From assembly GCA_947504195.1 (NCBI GenBank), contig CANNGN010000004.1, positions 1 through 64,000 of the forward strand: 64,000 nucleotides of DNA, read 5' to 3'. Within the stretch, counting starts at the first letter, position 1, and every line of letters starts with the position of its first letter. Position numbers and translations under genes: made by a program. Positions 8,526 to 19,679 of the stretch are shown in pieces. This DNA comes from an uncultured Vibrio sp. (GTDB taxonomy: Bacteria; Pseudomonadota; Gammaproteobacteria; Enterobacterales; Vibrionaceae). Under the pieces are notes generated by a model. It worked only from the letters and a program-made list of their open reading frames with translations, searched no databases and was not told the DNA's origin.

Positions 8526-9311
8526 TTATAACCACTGGACTTGATAACAAGCGATCAAACATGTGTAGATTAATAATTCACTAATTTGTTGAAATGCCCC
8601 TAAGCAATCCCCGGTGAAGCCCCCTAACCGTAATATTAACCAACGTTTAAGCAAAAAGCGGCTGACTAAAAGTAAAAGTGCAATAAGTAACATGACTTTA
8701 AACGGAAGAAACGCAAGTGGAATAACCCCCGTTAACACTATTGCTATTAACTCCCCTAAAGACTGGCTTTGAGCTAAGGGCTTGCTTTTGCTCAAATCTA
8801 ATTCACTTACATAGGGGGTATTATAAATAAGTGTTGCAGCTATGGCTCGGCTTGAAATGTACCCACATCCCAACACGATAATAAATGAAATCGTGTTGGA
8901 CTCTAAAATGGAAGATAAAAGCAAGAACTTACCCAGCAAGACAAGGACTAAACTTACCGCACCATAGGTCCCAATTCGACTATCTTTCATAATCGTAAGA
9001 CGCTTATCAACAGTCATGCCTCCACCAATACCATCGGCCATATCGGCAAGACCATCCTCATGGAATGCCCCTGTTACTAATACGCTCACCACCATCATGT
9101 AAAACAGTGAAATATTCACCGGAAGGATGGTTGTTAGGCCTAAGAAGAAAACATAACAAACCAACGCAATCACAGCGCCAACTAGCGGAAAATAGCGGCC
9201 ACTTTGATTCATTCGTTCAGGAGAATAAGGTAAGTTCATTGCAACAGGTATTCGAGAAAAAAAACTCAGCGCCAATAAAAATAGTTCCCATTGGTATTTT
9301 AATTGGGGCAT
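8526..9311 (-). CDS. cobS: Adenosylcobinamide-GDP ribazoletransferase (cobalamin synthase) CobS
   Basis: A 261-residue polytopic inner-membrane protein. The motif HEDGLADMADGIGGG (near residue 85) is the conserved metal-binding signature of CobS, with several hydrophobic segments following. It joins AdoCbi-GDP to alpha-ribazole (phosphate) in the final condensation of cobalamin synthesis. Its start abuts the cobT stop with no gap, so the genes are co-translated. Confidence 0.95.
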   Translation of the reverse strand: MPQLKYQWELFLLALSFFSRIPVAMNLPYSPERMNQSGRYFPLVGAVIALVCYVFFLGLTTILPVNISLFYMMVVSVLVTGAFHEDGLADMADGIGGGMTVDKRLTIMKDSRIGTYGAVSLVLVLLGKFLLLSSILESNTISFIIVLGCGYISSRAIAATLIYNTPYVSELDLSKSKPLAQSQSLGELIAIVLTGVIPLAFLPFKVMLLIALLLLVSRFLLKRWLILRLGGFTGDCLGAFQQISELLIYTCLIACYQVQWL

Positions 9312-10340
9312 TTAAACTTCAACTCCCGCTTCAGCAAAGCTTGCCATAGTATTGTAGAATTCAGCAGCACAACGTAATAATGGCACTGCTAATACGGCAC
9401 CGGTTCCTTCACCAAGACGCAACCCAAGCTGCAACAAGGGTTTGGCGTTCATCTCATCTAATACAATCTGATGACCTTGTTCCTCAGACTGATGAGCAAA
9501 GATCATATAGTCGCGACATGCTGGATCAATCCGCATCGCAATATAAGCAGCGGCGGTAACAATAAAGCCATCAACAATAACCGGCACACCATTTTCCGAA
9601 GCTGCAAGGAAGCCACCAACCAGTTGGGCAATTTCATATCCACCGACTTCGGCTAATATTTTGATTGGATCTTGAGAGTTGCATCGAGAAACGCCTTGCG
9701 CAACCAATTGACATTTTTTTGTATATTGCTCAGGTGTGATTCCTGTTCCCATGCCTACGCATTTCGATACATCTTGCCCACTCAATACAGACACTATTGC
9801 TGCAGCACTACTGGTATTACCGATTCCCATCTCACCAAACATAACGAGATTTGAACCATTCGTAATTAATGAGCCTACAAATTGTTTTCCGTATTCGATA
9901 CCCTGTCTAGCAATATCAATAGTCATAGCTGGCTCAACTGCAAAATTATTGGTTCTATCACCTAAGCGTTGCTGAACGAAATTTTGGTGTTCTAACTCGA
10001 CAGGTAAGAGTATTCCGGCATCGACAACGTACAACTCCACGTTATTTGAACGACAAAAACAATTAATACCAGCGCCACCATTCAAAAAGTTAATCACCAT
10101 TTGCTGAGTCACGGCACTTGGTGCAATGCTAACACCTTCTTCCGCAATTCCATGGTCGCCGGCAAAAACAACTGCGGTAGGTTTTACGATTTCAATGGTA
10201 TCGACCAATGCCTCTTTACCTTGACTTTGGATTGTCGCGAGCTGAGCAGCAACCACTTCAAGCTGGCCCAATGCACCGAGAGGCTTCGTTTTTTGATCTA
10301 TTTTAGTTTGAATTTGTGCCTGAAATTTGCGATCCAACAT
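9312..10340 (-). CDS. cobT: Nicotinate-nucleotide--dimethylbenzimidazole phosphoribosyltransferase CobT
   Basis: A 342-residue enzyme with [13 protein letters not shown] (near residue 57), [12 protein letters not shown] (near 170) and the conserved catalytic Glu near the C-terminus in [11 protein letters not shown]. It activates the lower-ligand base by making alpha-ribazole 5'-phosphate. It is the first gene of the cobT-cobS-cobU-cobC run. Together with btuCD, these genes point to salvage of imported corrinoids, since no corrin-ring genes are present here. Confidence 0.95.
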   Translation of the reverse strand: MLDRKFQAQIQTKIDQKTKPLGALGQLEVVAAQLATIQSQGKEALVDTIEIVKPTAVVFAGDHGIAEEGVSIAPSAVTQQMVINFLNGGAGINCFCRSNNVELYVVDAGILLPVELEHQNFVQQRLGDRTNNFAVEPAMTIDIARQGIEYGKQFVGSLITNGSNLVMFGEMGIGNTSSAAAIVSVLSGQDVSKCVGMGTGITPEQYTKKCQLVAQGVSRCNSQDPIKILAEVGGYEIAQLVGGFLAASENGVPVIVDGFIVTAAAYIAMRIDPACRDYMIFAHQSEEQGHQIVLDEMNAKPLLQLGLRLGEGTGAVLAVPLLRCAAEFYNTMASFAEAGVEV

Positions 10341-10584
10341 GACGTGTACTCTGAATAAAGCGATTGACGAATAATGTTTAAAAAAGACTAACTTAACTAT
10401 TTAATTGTTCGGAAATTCATTAGCTTAAAACATACATAATTACCAAGGTGTAATCGTATCACACCCAGTTCAATTATTGATATCTGAATAATATCTATTA
10501 GCTTATGAATCAATATTGTTTGCTTAGCAAATCAGCTAATGGTGTAATGATATAACATGTACAATTTTTCTATGAGCCATTTCG
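10341..10584. promoter_or_regulatory. Divergent cobT/sbcB promoter region with an imperfect palindrome
   Basis: The gap holds both promoters. GGTGTAATCGTATCACACC (10447-10465) is an imperfect palindrome with 7 of 9 pairs matching. A related half, GGTGTAATGATATAAC, recurs at 10541-10556. I found no B12-box or other cobalamin riboswitch core. The factor that would bind these sites is unknown to me. Confidence 0.45.
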
Positions 10585-12009
10585 ATGCCTTCCCAAGAAC
10601 AATCAAGCTTTTTCTTCTTCGATTATGAGACCTGGGGAACCAGCCCAGCGCTAGATCGTCCTAGCCAATTTGCTGGTGTGCGCACCGATATGGATTTCAA
10701 TATAATTGGTGAACCATTAGTTATTTATTGCCAACCCCCTATGGATTATTTGCCTAATCCAGAGGCTGTATTGATCACGGGTATTACACCACAAAAAGCC
10801 GTTCAAGAAGGACTACCAGAGCCTGAGTTTATTCGTTTAATTCATCAAGAAATGGCAAAACCACAGACGATCAATCTTGGCTACAACAATATTCGATTTG
10901 ATGATGAAGTGACTCGTTATACCTGTTACCGCAACTTTATCGATCCCTATTCATGGGCTTGGAAAAATAACAATTCACGTTGGGATCTACTCGATGTGTT
11001 GCGAGCCTGTCATGCACTTAGGCCTGAAGGGATTGTTTGGCCTGATAATGAAGAAGGCTACCCAAGCTTCAAACTTGAGCACCTCTCGATTGCCAACGAT
11101 ATTGAACACGAAAATGCCCATGACGCGATGGCCGATGTCATTGCTACTATCGAAATGGCTAAGAAAATCAAACAAGCACAGCCTAAGCTATTTGACTATT
11201 TTCTTTCTATGCGCCATAAGAAAGCGCTCACCCCACTCATTGATATTGTCAATTTAACACCACTACTGCATGTCTCAGGAATGTTCGGTAGAGAACGCAA
11301 TTATACTAGCTGGATTGTTCCATTTGCTTGGCACCCAACCAATAACAATGCCGTCATTGTTGTCGATCTATCGATGGACCCTACTCCTTTATTAACGCTA
11401 GATGCCGATGAAATACGACAACGCCTATACACAAAACGACAAGATCTTGCGGCAGATGAGCTTCCTATTCCGGTCAAGCTCGTACACTTAAATAAATGCC
11501 CGATACTTGCCCCCGCGAAAACTCTCACCGCTGAAAATGCGCACCAACTTGGTATTGACCGTTCGAAGTGTTTAGAAAACCTAAATACTCTGAAAGCCAA
11601 TCAAGATGTACGTAGTAAGCTTACTGAACTGTTTTCACAACAAGAAGACTATCCAAAGTCTGAGAATGTCGATACACAGCTTTATAACGGCTTCTTTACT
11701 CCAGCGGACCGTTCTGCAATGGATATTATTCTAGATACACAACCTGAGTTATTAGGGCAACTTGATATTCAATTTAACGATCAGCGAATCAAACCGTTAC
11801 TCGTTCGTTACCGTGCTAGAAACTACCCTTCCACGTTAACACAGTTAGAACAGCAACAATGGGCAAGTCACTGTCGCGATTATTTCGATCAGAATATCGA
11901 TAGTTATTTCATGAACCTCGAACAACTTGCAGAACAATATCAATCTGATGAAAAAAAACTGTCTCTGTTAAAGTCCGTATATCACTATGTCAGTAACCTT
12001 GTCTCCTAA
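10585..12009 (+). CDS. sbcB: Exodeoxyribonuclease I SbcB
   Basis: A 474-residue 3'-5' single-strand exonuclease of the DEDDh type. Metal ligands D13 and E15 are seen in FFFDYETWG, NIRFDDEVTRY (near 100) resembles the second exonuclease motif, and HDAMADVIATIEMAKK (near 173) the third. The C-terminal part matches the SH3-like and helical ExoI extension in length. The enzyme degrades single-stranded DNA during recombination and mismatch repair. It is divergent from cobT, and yohJ follows after 22 bases. Confidence 0.96.
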   Translation: MPSQEQSSFFFFDYETWGTSPALDRPSQFAGVRTDMDFNIIGEPLVIYCQPPMDYLPNPEAVLITGITPQKAVQEGLPEPEFIRLIHQEMAKPQTINLGYNNIRFDDEVTRYTCYRNFIDPYSWAWKNNNSRWDLLDVLRACHALRPEGIVWPDNEEGYPSFKLEHLSIANDIEHENAHDAMADVIATIEMAKKIKQAQPKLFDYFLSMRHKKALTPLIDIVNLTPLLHVSGMFGRERNYTSWIVPFAWHPTNNNAVIVVDLSMDPTPLLTLDADEIRQRLYTKRQDLAADELPIPVKLVHLNKCPILAPAKTLTAENAHQLGIDRSKCLENLNTLKANQDVRSKLTELFSQQEDYPKSENVDTQLYNGFFTPADRSAMDIILDTQPELLGQLDIQFNDQRIKPLLVRYRARNYPSTLTQLEQQQWASHCRDYFDQNIDSYFMNLEQLAEQYQSDEKKLSLLKSVYHYVSNLVS

Positions 12010-12031
12010 CACAATTAAAGAATAAAATTTA

Positions 12032-12397
12032 ATGTCTCGAAATCCTGTTAAATACCTAATTTCCATGGCGATTATCTTCACGTGCTTGTATGCCGGCATT
12101 GGAATTCAACAATTACTCGACATCGCTTTACCGGGTAGTATTATCGGTATGTTGATACTTTTTATTTTACTCGCATCGGGTGCCGTTCCTTCTGCTCAAG
12201 TTAAACCGAGTGCTACATTATTTATTCGCTATATGATGTTTTTATTTGTACCTATTAGTGTCGGGTTAATGGAGCATTTTGATACATTAGCAAATAACGC
12301 TTTGCCTATATTTGCTAGTGCTATAGGTGGTTCATTCATTGTGTTAATCGTGTTAGCTTTAGTTCTCGATCGCTCATTAAAGCGAGGCGATCAATAA
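12032..12397 (+). CDS. yohJ: LrgA/CidA-family holin-like membrane protein YohJ
   Basis: A 121-residue protein with four predicted membrane helices and the family motif [18 protein letters not shown], then [18 protein letters not shown]. The sequence is close to E. coli YohJ. CidA/LrgA proteins are holin-like and are thought to work with an LrgB partner in export of small metabolites or murein hydrolase control. The stop overlaps the start of yohK in TAATG, so the pair is coupled. Confidence 0.9.
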   Translation: MSRNPVKYLISMAIIFTCLYAGIGIQQLLDIALPGSIIGMLILFILLASGAVPSAQVKPSATLFIRYMMFLFVPISVGLMEHFDTLANNALPIFASAIGGSFIVLIVLALVLDRSLKRGDQ

Positions 12398-13083
12398 TGT
12401 GGCTATTGATCTCTTTGGTAATATTTATCTTTGCTCGCTGGTTAGCAAAAAAAGCCAAACATCCACTAGCAAATCCGCTTCTAATTTCGGTTTCTCTTAT
12501 CATCTCGATATTAGTGGCGTTAGACGTGTCTTATGAGGACTATTACAACGACAACCTTTGGGTTAGCTATCTGCTTCAGCCCGCCGTCGTTGCATTGGCT
12601 TACCCACTTTATGAGCAACTTCCTCAAATCAAAGCGAATTGGCGAATCATCTTGTTTTCATGTGGTTTCGGCAGTGTAATGTCCATGGTCACCTCAGCAA
12701 CCATTGCTGTCATATTAAATGCAGACATGCCGCTAGTCGCCTCGATATTAACGAAGTCGGTAACCACACCGATCGCCATGGAAGTCTCCGCACATTTTGG
12801 AGGAGAACCCGCTATAGCCGCGATTTTAGTGTTAGTAGTTGGACTCTTTGGTGCAATATTTGCCTACCCTATATACAAATTATTAAACATCACTCACCCA
12901 ATCGCCCGAGGCCTAACCATGGGTAACGTCTCTCATGCATTAGGCACAGCAACCTGCGCTGAAAAAGACTCTCGCGATGCGGCGTTTAGCTCATTGGCGC
13001 TAGTACTATGCGGCGTAATCACCTCAGTCCTAGCACCTTTTTTCTACGCGTACGCAAACTGGCTTTATCAAATCATCCACTAA
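12397..13083 (+). CDS. yohK: LrgB-family membrane protein YohK
   Basis: A 228-residue polytopic protein of the LrgB family. The conserved ILTKSVTTPIAMEVSAHFGG (about 120-139) and MGNVSHALGTATCAEKDSRDAAFSSLALVLCG (near 175) are evident. It starts on the last base of the yohJ stop. The pair is presumably an inner-membrane transport or holin/antiholin-like module. The physiological substrate cannot be read from the sequence. Confidence 0.9.
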   Translation: MWLLISLVIFIFARWLAKKAKHPLANPLLISVSLIISILVALDVSYEDYYNDNLWVSYLLQPAVVALAYPLYEQLPQIKANWRIILFSCGFGSVMSMVTSATIAVILNADMPLVASILTKSVTTPIAMEVSAHFGGEPAIAAILVLVVGLFGAIFAYPIYKLLNITHPIARGLTMGNVSHALGTATCAEKDSRDAAFSSLALVLCGVITSVLAPFFYAYANWLYQIIH

Positions 13084-13161
13084 TTACTGCATTCTGATTA
13101 TCGATAAACGACAACAATCATCCTGCACGAAATCGTTGTTTTAAGGCTCAAACATTGTCAT

Positions 13162-13177
13162 AGGCAAACGTTTGCTT
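13162..13177 (+). promoter_or_regulatory. PurR operator of purT
   Basis: AGGCAAACGTTTGCTT is a near match to the PurR consensus ACGCAAACGTTTGCGT, with the full CAAACGTTTG core. It overlaps the probable -35 of purT (TTGCTT, 13172-13177), placing it for repression. PurR itself is encoded at 36901-37905. Confidence 0.88.
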
Positions 13178-13199
13178 TTCGAATTAAATTCAGTATGAT
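13172..13199 (+). promoter_or_regulatory. Probable sigma-70 promoter of purT
   Basis: TTGCTT (13172-13177) and TATGAT (13194-13199) are separated by 16 bases, about 45 bases before the purT start. The -35 lies inside the PurR box, consistent with purine repression. Confidence 0.6.
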
Positions 13200-13244
13200 T
13201 GCGCCGTTAAATAGACTAAATATTTCGATGATGAGGAAATCCAG

Positions 13245-14423
13245 ATGTTAGGCACAGCTACCAGTAACAGCGCCTCGAAAGTTCTTTTACTTGGCTCAGG
13301 TGAGCTTGGTAAAGAAGTCGCTATAGAATGCCAACGATTAGGTTTAGAAGTAATTGCCTGTGACCGCTACCCTAACGCTCCAGCAATGCAAGTTGCTCAC
13401 AGAAGTCATGTATTTGATATGCTAGATGGTGATGCTCTCGCGAATGTTATCGATGAAGAAAAGCCTGACTTTATCGTGCCAGAAGTCGAAGCAATCGCCA
13501 CCAGTAAACTCGTAGAACTCGAGCAGCTGGGTTTGAATGTTGTGCCTACAGCAAACGCAACTCGCCTTACCATGAACCGTGAAGGTATTCGTCGATTAGC
13601 CGCTGAGGAACTTAAACTCACCACTTCCCATTACTACTTTGCCGACGATTATGCTCAGTTCGCACAAGCCGTTTCTGATGTCGGTATTCCTTGTGTCGTA
13701 AAGCCAGTGATGAGCTCTTCTGGCAAAGGACAAAGTATAATCAAATCACAATCTGATATTGAAAAAGCATGGGATTACGCGCAAGAAGGCGGACGAACTG
13801 GCGCTGGGCGCGTCATCGTTGAAGGCTTCATTGATTTCGATTATGAAATTACCCTTTTGACTGTCAGAGCAGTCGATGGTATTCATTTTTGTGCTCCGAT
13901 TGGACACCGTCAGGAAGATGGAGATTACCGCGAGTCATGGCAGCCTCAAGTCATGTCAGAAGCTGCCTTAAACGCTGCACAGGATGCGGCAGGCAAAGTC
14001 GTTGAAGCGCTTGGCGGCTACGGCATATTTGGTGTTGAACTCTTTATCAAAGGCGATACTGTTATCTTTAATGAGGTATCACCTCGCCCGCACGATACCG
14101 GTTTAGTAACCTTAGCATCACAAAGCATATCTGAATTTGCACTTCATGTACGTGCATTTACTGGGTTGCCGATTAATCAAATTAATCTTATCTCTCCGGC
14201 TGCTTCTGTTGCGGTCTTGGGACAAGGAACATCTGAAGATTTATCGTTCAGCAACCTAGATGAAGCGTTGAAAGTGTCAAACTCTCAAATTCGCTTATTC
14301 GGGAAGCCAACCATAGATGGTCGTCGCCGTTTAGGTGTGACTTTGGCTACTGCTGAAAGTACAGATCTAGCAAAAGAATTAGCAATTGAATGTGCGAGTA
14401 AAATTCAAATTCATTACAATTAG
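13245..14423 (+). CDS. purT: Formate-dependent GAR transformylase PurT
   Basis: A 392-residue ATP-grasp enzyme, the length of E. coli PurT. It has an N-terminal nucleotide fold ([15 protein letters not shown]), a central ATP-grasp ([14 protein letters not shown] near 155; [24 protein letters not shown] near 265-290) and a C-terminal sandwich domain. It makes formyl-glycinamide ribonucleotide from formate and ATP, the folate-independent third step of purine synthesis. ATG 13245 has a strong GAGGAAAT site 7 bases upstream. Regulation by PurR is indicated by the operator at 13162-13177. A bidirectional terminator follows. Confidence 0.97.
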   Translation: MLGTATSNSASKVLLLGSGELGKEVAIECQRLGLEVIACDRYPNAPAMQVAHRSHVFDMLDGDALANVIDEEKPDFIVPEVEAIATSKLVELEQLGLNVVPTANATRLTMNREGIRRLAAEELKLTTSHYYFADDYAQFAQAVSDVGIPCVVKPVMSSSGKGQSIIKSQSDIEKAWDYAQEGGRTGAGRVIVEGFIDFDYEITLLTVRAVDGIHFCAPIGHRQEDGDYRESWQPQVMSEAALNAAQDAAGKVVEALGGYGIFGVELFIKGDTVIFNEVSPRPHDTGLVTLASQSISEFALHVRAFTGLPINQINLISPAASVAVLGQGTSEDLSFSNLDEALKVSNSQIRLFGKPTIDGRRRLGVTLATAESTDLAKELAIECASKIQIHYN

Positions 14424-14459
14424 TTCTTTGGTGATTGATCGCTATTGAGCTGACAAATC

Positions 14460-14504
14460 AAAAAAGTCACATCTACCATAAGTATGGTGAATGTGACTTT
14501 TTTC
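14460..14504. terminator. Bidirectional terminator between purT and tpm
   Basis: The GTCACAT/ATGTGAC arms (14466-14472 and 14491-14497) are extended inward by ACCATA/TATGGT. The hairpin is preceded by A6 and followed by T6, so it can serve both convergent genes. Confidence 0.9.
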
Positions 14505-14530
14505 AATTGATATATTGAAACGATCGTTTT

Positions 14531-15154
14531 CTATTTACTATTTGGTCTAATTAGCCACACTCTCTCGCCATCGACTTTGTCATCAGGTAAAGCGACATAC
14601 TCTAGCTCACGGCAGTCACAATTCACGAATATAGTTCGGATTTCGTTAGCCTCGACAGAAAATGGAGGCGACGGCTTATCAAGATTATGCTCAACACTAA
14701 TAAGTAGTATCGAGCCTCCAGGGTTCACTAACGACAGCAATCGTTGAGCGTACTCCGCACGTACTTCTAACGGAAGTGCGATCAGCGCAGCTCTATCATA
14801 AACAATATCGACAGAGGGCAAAGGTGCTTTGAATACATCACCCTGATAAATTGATAATTCATCGAACTGATATAGACAGTTAAAACTATCAAGTTGAGTC
14901 ACGGTCGGAGTATAGAATCGTTGAGCAAAATAACTTTTTACTGCAATATCACTTAATTCAACACCAACTACGTGTTGATGCCGCTCCGCAAGCCAATCTA
15001 AGTCTTCCGATTTCCCACATAGTGGAACTAACACCGAGCTCTCTTTTGAAGCGTTAGTTGAAGCCCAATGACGTTTCAACAAAGGGTGAATGTCTTCTAA
15101 ATGAAAGCCAATTTTATTTGTGGCCCATTTTGTGTGCCAAAATTCATGATCCAT
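14531..15154 (-). CDS. tpm: Thiopurine S-methyltransferase family protein
   Basis: A 207-residue SAM-dependent methyltransferase. MDHEFWHTKWATNKIGFHL is the hallmark N-terminus of bacterial TPMT proteins. VLVPLCGKSEDLDWLA (near 41) is the SAM-binding loop and VYDRAALIALPLEVRAEYAQ (near 118) the conserved middle segment. The family methylates thiopurines and, in bacteria, selenium and tellurium oxyanions. The natural substrate here is unknown. It converges with purT across the shared terminator. Confidence 0.93.
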   Translation of the reverse strand: MDHEFWHTKWATNKIGFHLEDIHPLLKRHWASTNASKESSVLVPLCGKSEDLDWLAERHQHVVGVELSDIAVKSYFAQRFYTPTVTQLDSFNCLYQFDELSIYQGDVFKAPLPSVDIVYDRAALIALPLEVRAEYAQRLLSLVNPGGSILLISVEHNLDKPSPPFSVEANEIRTIFVNCDCRELEYVALPDDKVDGERVWLIRPNSK

Positions 15155-15233
15155 AATAATTGAATTAATATAATCCGTCGCACAATGATAATGACCATTG
15201 TGGAATTAGAAAGGTTAGACAAGAAAGACACAG

Positions 15234-15267
15234 AAATAAAAGACCACATAAATGTGGTCTTTTATTT
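15234..15267. terminator. Bidirectional terminator downstream of ihfA
   Basis: A perfect 16-bp inverted repeat around AAGACCACAT/ATGTGGTCTT with A/T-rich flanks, ending one base before the ihfA stop codon. On the minus strand the G+C stem is followed by TTTTATTT. Confidence 0.85.
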
Positions 15268-15564
15268 CTATTTATCAATCTCGATATTTTCTACACGAGC
15301 TTTTAATTTTTGGCCTGGACGAAATGTAACAACCCGGCGAGCAGAAATAGGTATATCCTCACCTGTTTTTGGGTTTCGACCTGGACGCTCATTCTTATCA
15401 CGTAAATCAAAGTTACCAAAACCAGACAATTTTACCTGCTCACCATTTTCAAGTGATTTGCGAATTTCTTCAAAAAACACTTCAACCGTTTCCTTGGCAT
15501 CTCGTTTACTGAAACCAAGTTTATCGAATAGGTTTTCAGCTAATTCAGCTTTTGTAAGCGCCAT
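15268..15564 (-). CDS. ihfA: Integration host factor subunit alpha
   Basis: A 98-residue HU/IHF-fold DNA-bending protein. It begins [17 protein letters not shown] and carries the beta-arm motif [20 protein letters not shown] (about 62-81) with the intercalating proline. With IhfB it bends DNA at specific sites in replication, recombination and transcription. The start has a strong GAGGGG site. In enterics ihfA directly follows pheT; here 432 bases separate them, so ihfA probably has its own promoter. Confidence 0.97.
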   Translation of the reverse strand: MALTKAELAENLFDKLGFSKRDAKETVEVFFEEIRKSLENGEQVKLSGFGNFDLRDKNERPGRNPKTGEDIPISARRVVTFRPGQKLKARVENIEIDK

Positions 15565-15996
15565 AAAATCCCCTCAAAGCTAGGCTTAACTTTACCGCTA
15601 CCACGCGGCACCAAAGCAAACTTTACTCAGCCAATCAACAACATATCGGCTATGTAAATGAAGTGTATGCCAAGCTTCTGATTTACGCCAACTTTTTTAA
15701 CCACAGAAGTATTATCTTTATTGAATTTAGCGTACAACTATTCCATAAAAGCAGCGAGGATTTAGAGTAATAAGCTGATAATAAAGGAAAATTAGTGGTG
15801 AACTCCATCAAGAACATATACGACAGAAGATTTTATTGTTTTACATAAATTTGATAATTATCCAATTTAGGTCTCAAAATTGATAATTTCCAAGTTTTCA
15901 GTAAGTTGACATCATTCTGTATTAATATAAATAAATAAGACCGAGAAATACTCGGTCTTATGCATTATGCTAACACTATCATATTTGACAATGCGA
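15565..15996 (-). promoter_or_regulatory. Intergenic region pheT-ihfA with a probable ihfA promoter
   Basis: No ORF with a credible ribosome site is present in either strand. On the minus strand TTGGCG (15686-15691) and TACACT (15662-15667) are 18 bases apart and about 100 bases before ihfA, a plausible promoter. The remaining region is A+T-rich and featureless apart from the terminator at 15937-15959. Confidence 0.45.
15937..15959 (-). terminator. Probable terminator of pheST
   Basis: AAGACCGAG/CTCGGTCTT form a perfect 9-bp stem with a five-base loop, 38 bases beyond the pheT stop. On the minus strand it is followed by the T-rich ATTTATTTAT rather than a pure T run. Confidence 0.7.
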
Positions 15997-18384
15997 TTAT
16001 TCTCTCAACGTGCCTTGATGACTCTCAACAACTGCTGCTATGACAGCCGATACACTTGAAGAAATTTCAGCCTCCTCCAACGTACGCTCATCAGATTGGA
16101 GTGTAAGAGCAATCGCTAAACTTTTCTTATCATCATCGACACCTTTACCAACGTAGACATCAAATAGAGAAGCATCTGTCACCAATTCACCGCCAGATGA
16201 TAGACAAGTTGCAAGGACATCTCCTGCCGAGACATTTTCATCAACAACAATCGCTATATCTCTACGGTTAGATGGGAATTTTGAAACTGTCGCAACTTCT
16301 GGAATCACCTTAGTTTGTATCGCAGACCATTCTAGTTCAAATACAACAGTTCGACCATTGAGGCCAAACTCACGTTCAAGTTGAGGGTGAACGGTACCAA
16401 TAACACCGACCGCATTGCCATTAAATAAAATCGTTGCAGCCTGCCCAGGGTGCAGAGCTGGATGGTTAGTTGCACTAAAGCTGAACGCTTTTTCATTTGC
16501 TGTTAGCTCAAGTACTGCTTCCAAATCGCCCTTCAAGTCGAAGAAATCAACCGTTGCTGCTTCTAAGTTCCAATGTTCATCAGAACGAGGACCAGCGATA
16601 ACACCAGCAAGCATTGGAGTCTGCGCCATGCCATTTTCAGCCGTCTCGTCCGGAACAAAGCGTAAGCCATATTCGAACAGGCGAACTCGCGACTGTTGAC
16701 GCTTTTGGTTACGCACAACCGTATTTAATAAGCCCTGAATTAGACTTAGACGCATTGCAGACATGTCAGCTGAAATAGGATTTGGCAATACCAATGGTTC
16801 GATATCTGGCACGATCAGTTTTTGCTGCTCAGGCTCAACAAAACTATAGGTGATCGCTTCATGATAACCACGGTCAACCAAAAGATTGCGTACACGAGAA
16901 AGCGCAATATTCGCTTCCTTATGATCGTTCATTGATAGTGCCGCTAGCGGTGCTTGATTTGGAATATTATCGTATCCATAAATACGCCCTACTTCCTCAA
17001 TCAAATCCTGCTCGATTTCGATATCAAAACGCCAAGTCGGAGCCGTAGCAGCCCAACCACCGTCGATCGTGTCAACCGACATACCTAAGCGCTGCAGAAT
17101 CTCAACAACGTCAGTATCTGGGATAACATGTCCAAGTAGACGATCGAGCTTAGTTCGACGTAGCGTTACTCGATTAGGCGTTGGCAGATCGGATTCCGAT
17201 TCAACCGTGACGACTGGAGCAACATCTCCACCACAAATCTCTACCAATAACTGAGTCGCACGCTCCATAGCACTCGCTTGTAAAGCATAATCTACTCCAC
17301 GTTCATAACGCATCGATGAGTCGGTATGTAGACCATAACTACGCGCTCTTCCTCGAATATCATCAGGAGAAAAGAATGCACACTCGAGCAAAATATCTTT
17401 TGTCTCAGAGTTAACCCCTGATCCCTCACCACCGAAAATTCCTGCAATAGCAAGCGCTTTGTTGTGATCTGCAACGATAAGGGTATTTGAGTTAAGTTTG
17501 GCTTCATTACCGTCAAGCAAAGTAAGCTTTTCATCTTGCTCAGCCATACGAACCACAATGCCACCGTCTATTTTTGCAAGATCGAATGCATGCATAGGCT
17601 GGCCTTGCTCGAGTAAAATATAGTTTGTTACATCAACAACTGGATCGATTGAACGAATACCACATCGACGCAATTTCTCTTGCATCCAAAGTGGCGTTTC
17701 CGCTTCGACGTTGATGTTTTTAATCACTCGCCCTAAGTAACGTGGGCATGCGTGAGACGCATCAACACGGATAGATACGGTGCTATCATTCTGACTAGAA
17801 ACTGCATCAGATGAAGGTTCAGCCACATCCATGCGATTGAGAACACCTACTTCGCGAGCCATACCACGCAAGCTAAAGCAGTCTGCACGATTTGACGTTA
17901 GATCTACATCAATCGTTACATCGTTTAATTCTAGGAAACTTCGGATATCAGTCCCAATTGGCGCATTAGATGTTAGTTCAAGTATTCCATCTGATTCGAC
18001 ATCAATACCTAATTCACTAAATGAGCAAAGCATACCATGAGATGGTTGACCACGTAGTTTTGCTTTCTTTATCTTAAAATCACCAGGTAAAACGGCACCG
18101 ACTGTGGCAACGGCCACTTTAATACCTTGTCGACAGTTTGATGCTCCACATACGATATCAAGCAACTCGTCTTCACCAACATCGACTTTTGTTACGCGTA
18201 GTTTATCTGCGTCTGGGTGCTGTTCACATTCAACTACCTGACCAACTTTAACACCAGTAAAGTTACCCGCTGCAGGAATAACATCATCGACCTCAAGACC
18301 AGCCATTGTAATTTGATGAGTTAGTTCGTCAGTAGTAACCGCAGGGTTGACCCACTCACGAAGCCATGATTCACTGAATTTCAT
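15997..18384 (-). CDS. pheT: Phenylalanine--tRNA ligase beta subunit
   Basis: A 795-residue protein, the usual length for PheT. The order of domains is an N-terminal tRNA-binding (EMAP-like) region (about 39-150), the B3/B4 editing region (about 210-385), B5 (about 400-475), a catalytic-like core, and the C-terminal ferredoxin-like anticodon-binding domain (about 700-795, [16 protein letters not shown]). It pairs with PheS as a heterotetramer to charge tRNA-Phe and clears Tyr-tRNA-Phe. It starts 17 bases after pheS on the same strand. Confidence 0.97.
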   Translation of the reverse strand: MKFSESWLREWVNPAVTTDELTHQITMAGLEVDDVIPAAGNFTGVKVGQVVECEQHPDADKLRVTKVDVGEDELLDIVCGASNCRQGIKVAVATVGAVLPGDFKIKKAKLRGQPSHGMLCSFSELGIDVESDGILELTSNAPIGTDIRSFLELNDVTIDVDLTSNRADCFSLRGMAREVGVLNRMDVAEPSSDAVSSQNDSTVSIRVDASHACPRYLGRVIKNINVEAETPLWMQEKLRRCGIRSIDPVVDVTNYILLEQGQPMHAFDLAKIDGGIVVRMAEQDEKLTLLDGNEAKLNSNTLIVADHNKALAIAGIFGGEGSGVNSETKDILLECAFFSPDDIRGRARSYGLHTDSSMRYERGVDYALQASAMERATQLLVEICGGDVAPVVTVESESDLPTPNRVTLRRTKLDRLLGHVIPDTDVVEILQRLGMSVDTIDGGWAATAPTWRFDIEIEQDLIEEVGRIYGYDNIPNQAPLAALSMNDHKEANIALSRVRNLLVDRGYHEAITYSFVEPEQQKLIVPDIEPLVLPNPISADMSAMRLSLIQGLLNTVVRNQKRQQSRVRLFEYGLRFVPDETAENGMAQTPMLAGVIAGPRSDEHWNLEAATVDFFDLKGDLEAVLELTANEKAFSFSATNHPALHPGQAATILFNGNAVGVIGTVHPQLEREFGLNGRTVVFELEWSAIQTKVIPEVATVSKFPSNRRDIAIVVDENVSAGDVLATCLSSGGELVTDASLFDVYVGKGVDDDKKSLAIALTLQSDERTLEEAEISSSVSAVIAAVVESHQGTLRE

Positions 18385-18401
18385 TTTGTACTGCCCCTGA
18401 A

Positions 18402-19514
<1,113 letters not shown>

Positions 19515-19679
19515 TTAAAAAAGATATAACGTTAAAAATCACCACACTTTACTTAAGCTATTATTTAATGCGAAATAATAACACTTTTTGAGCCTCGAGA
19601 TGTACTGTAAAGTGATTAAAAATCATCATAAATACTTCAGTCAACCTCGATAGCCTTCGACATATTTCAAGGAGAAAGG

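Noticed and set aside
10341..10584. Cobalamin riboswitch ahead of cobT
   Set aside because: No B12-box or surrounding conserved core could be found.
15185..15583. 132-codon plus-strand ORF antisense to ihfA
   Set aside because: It covers the bidirectional terminator and the whole of ihfA in antisense and has no family resemblance.
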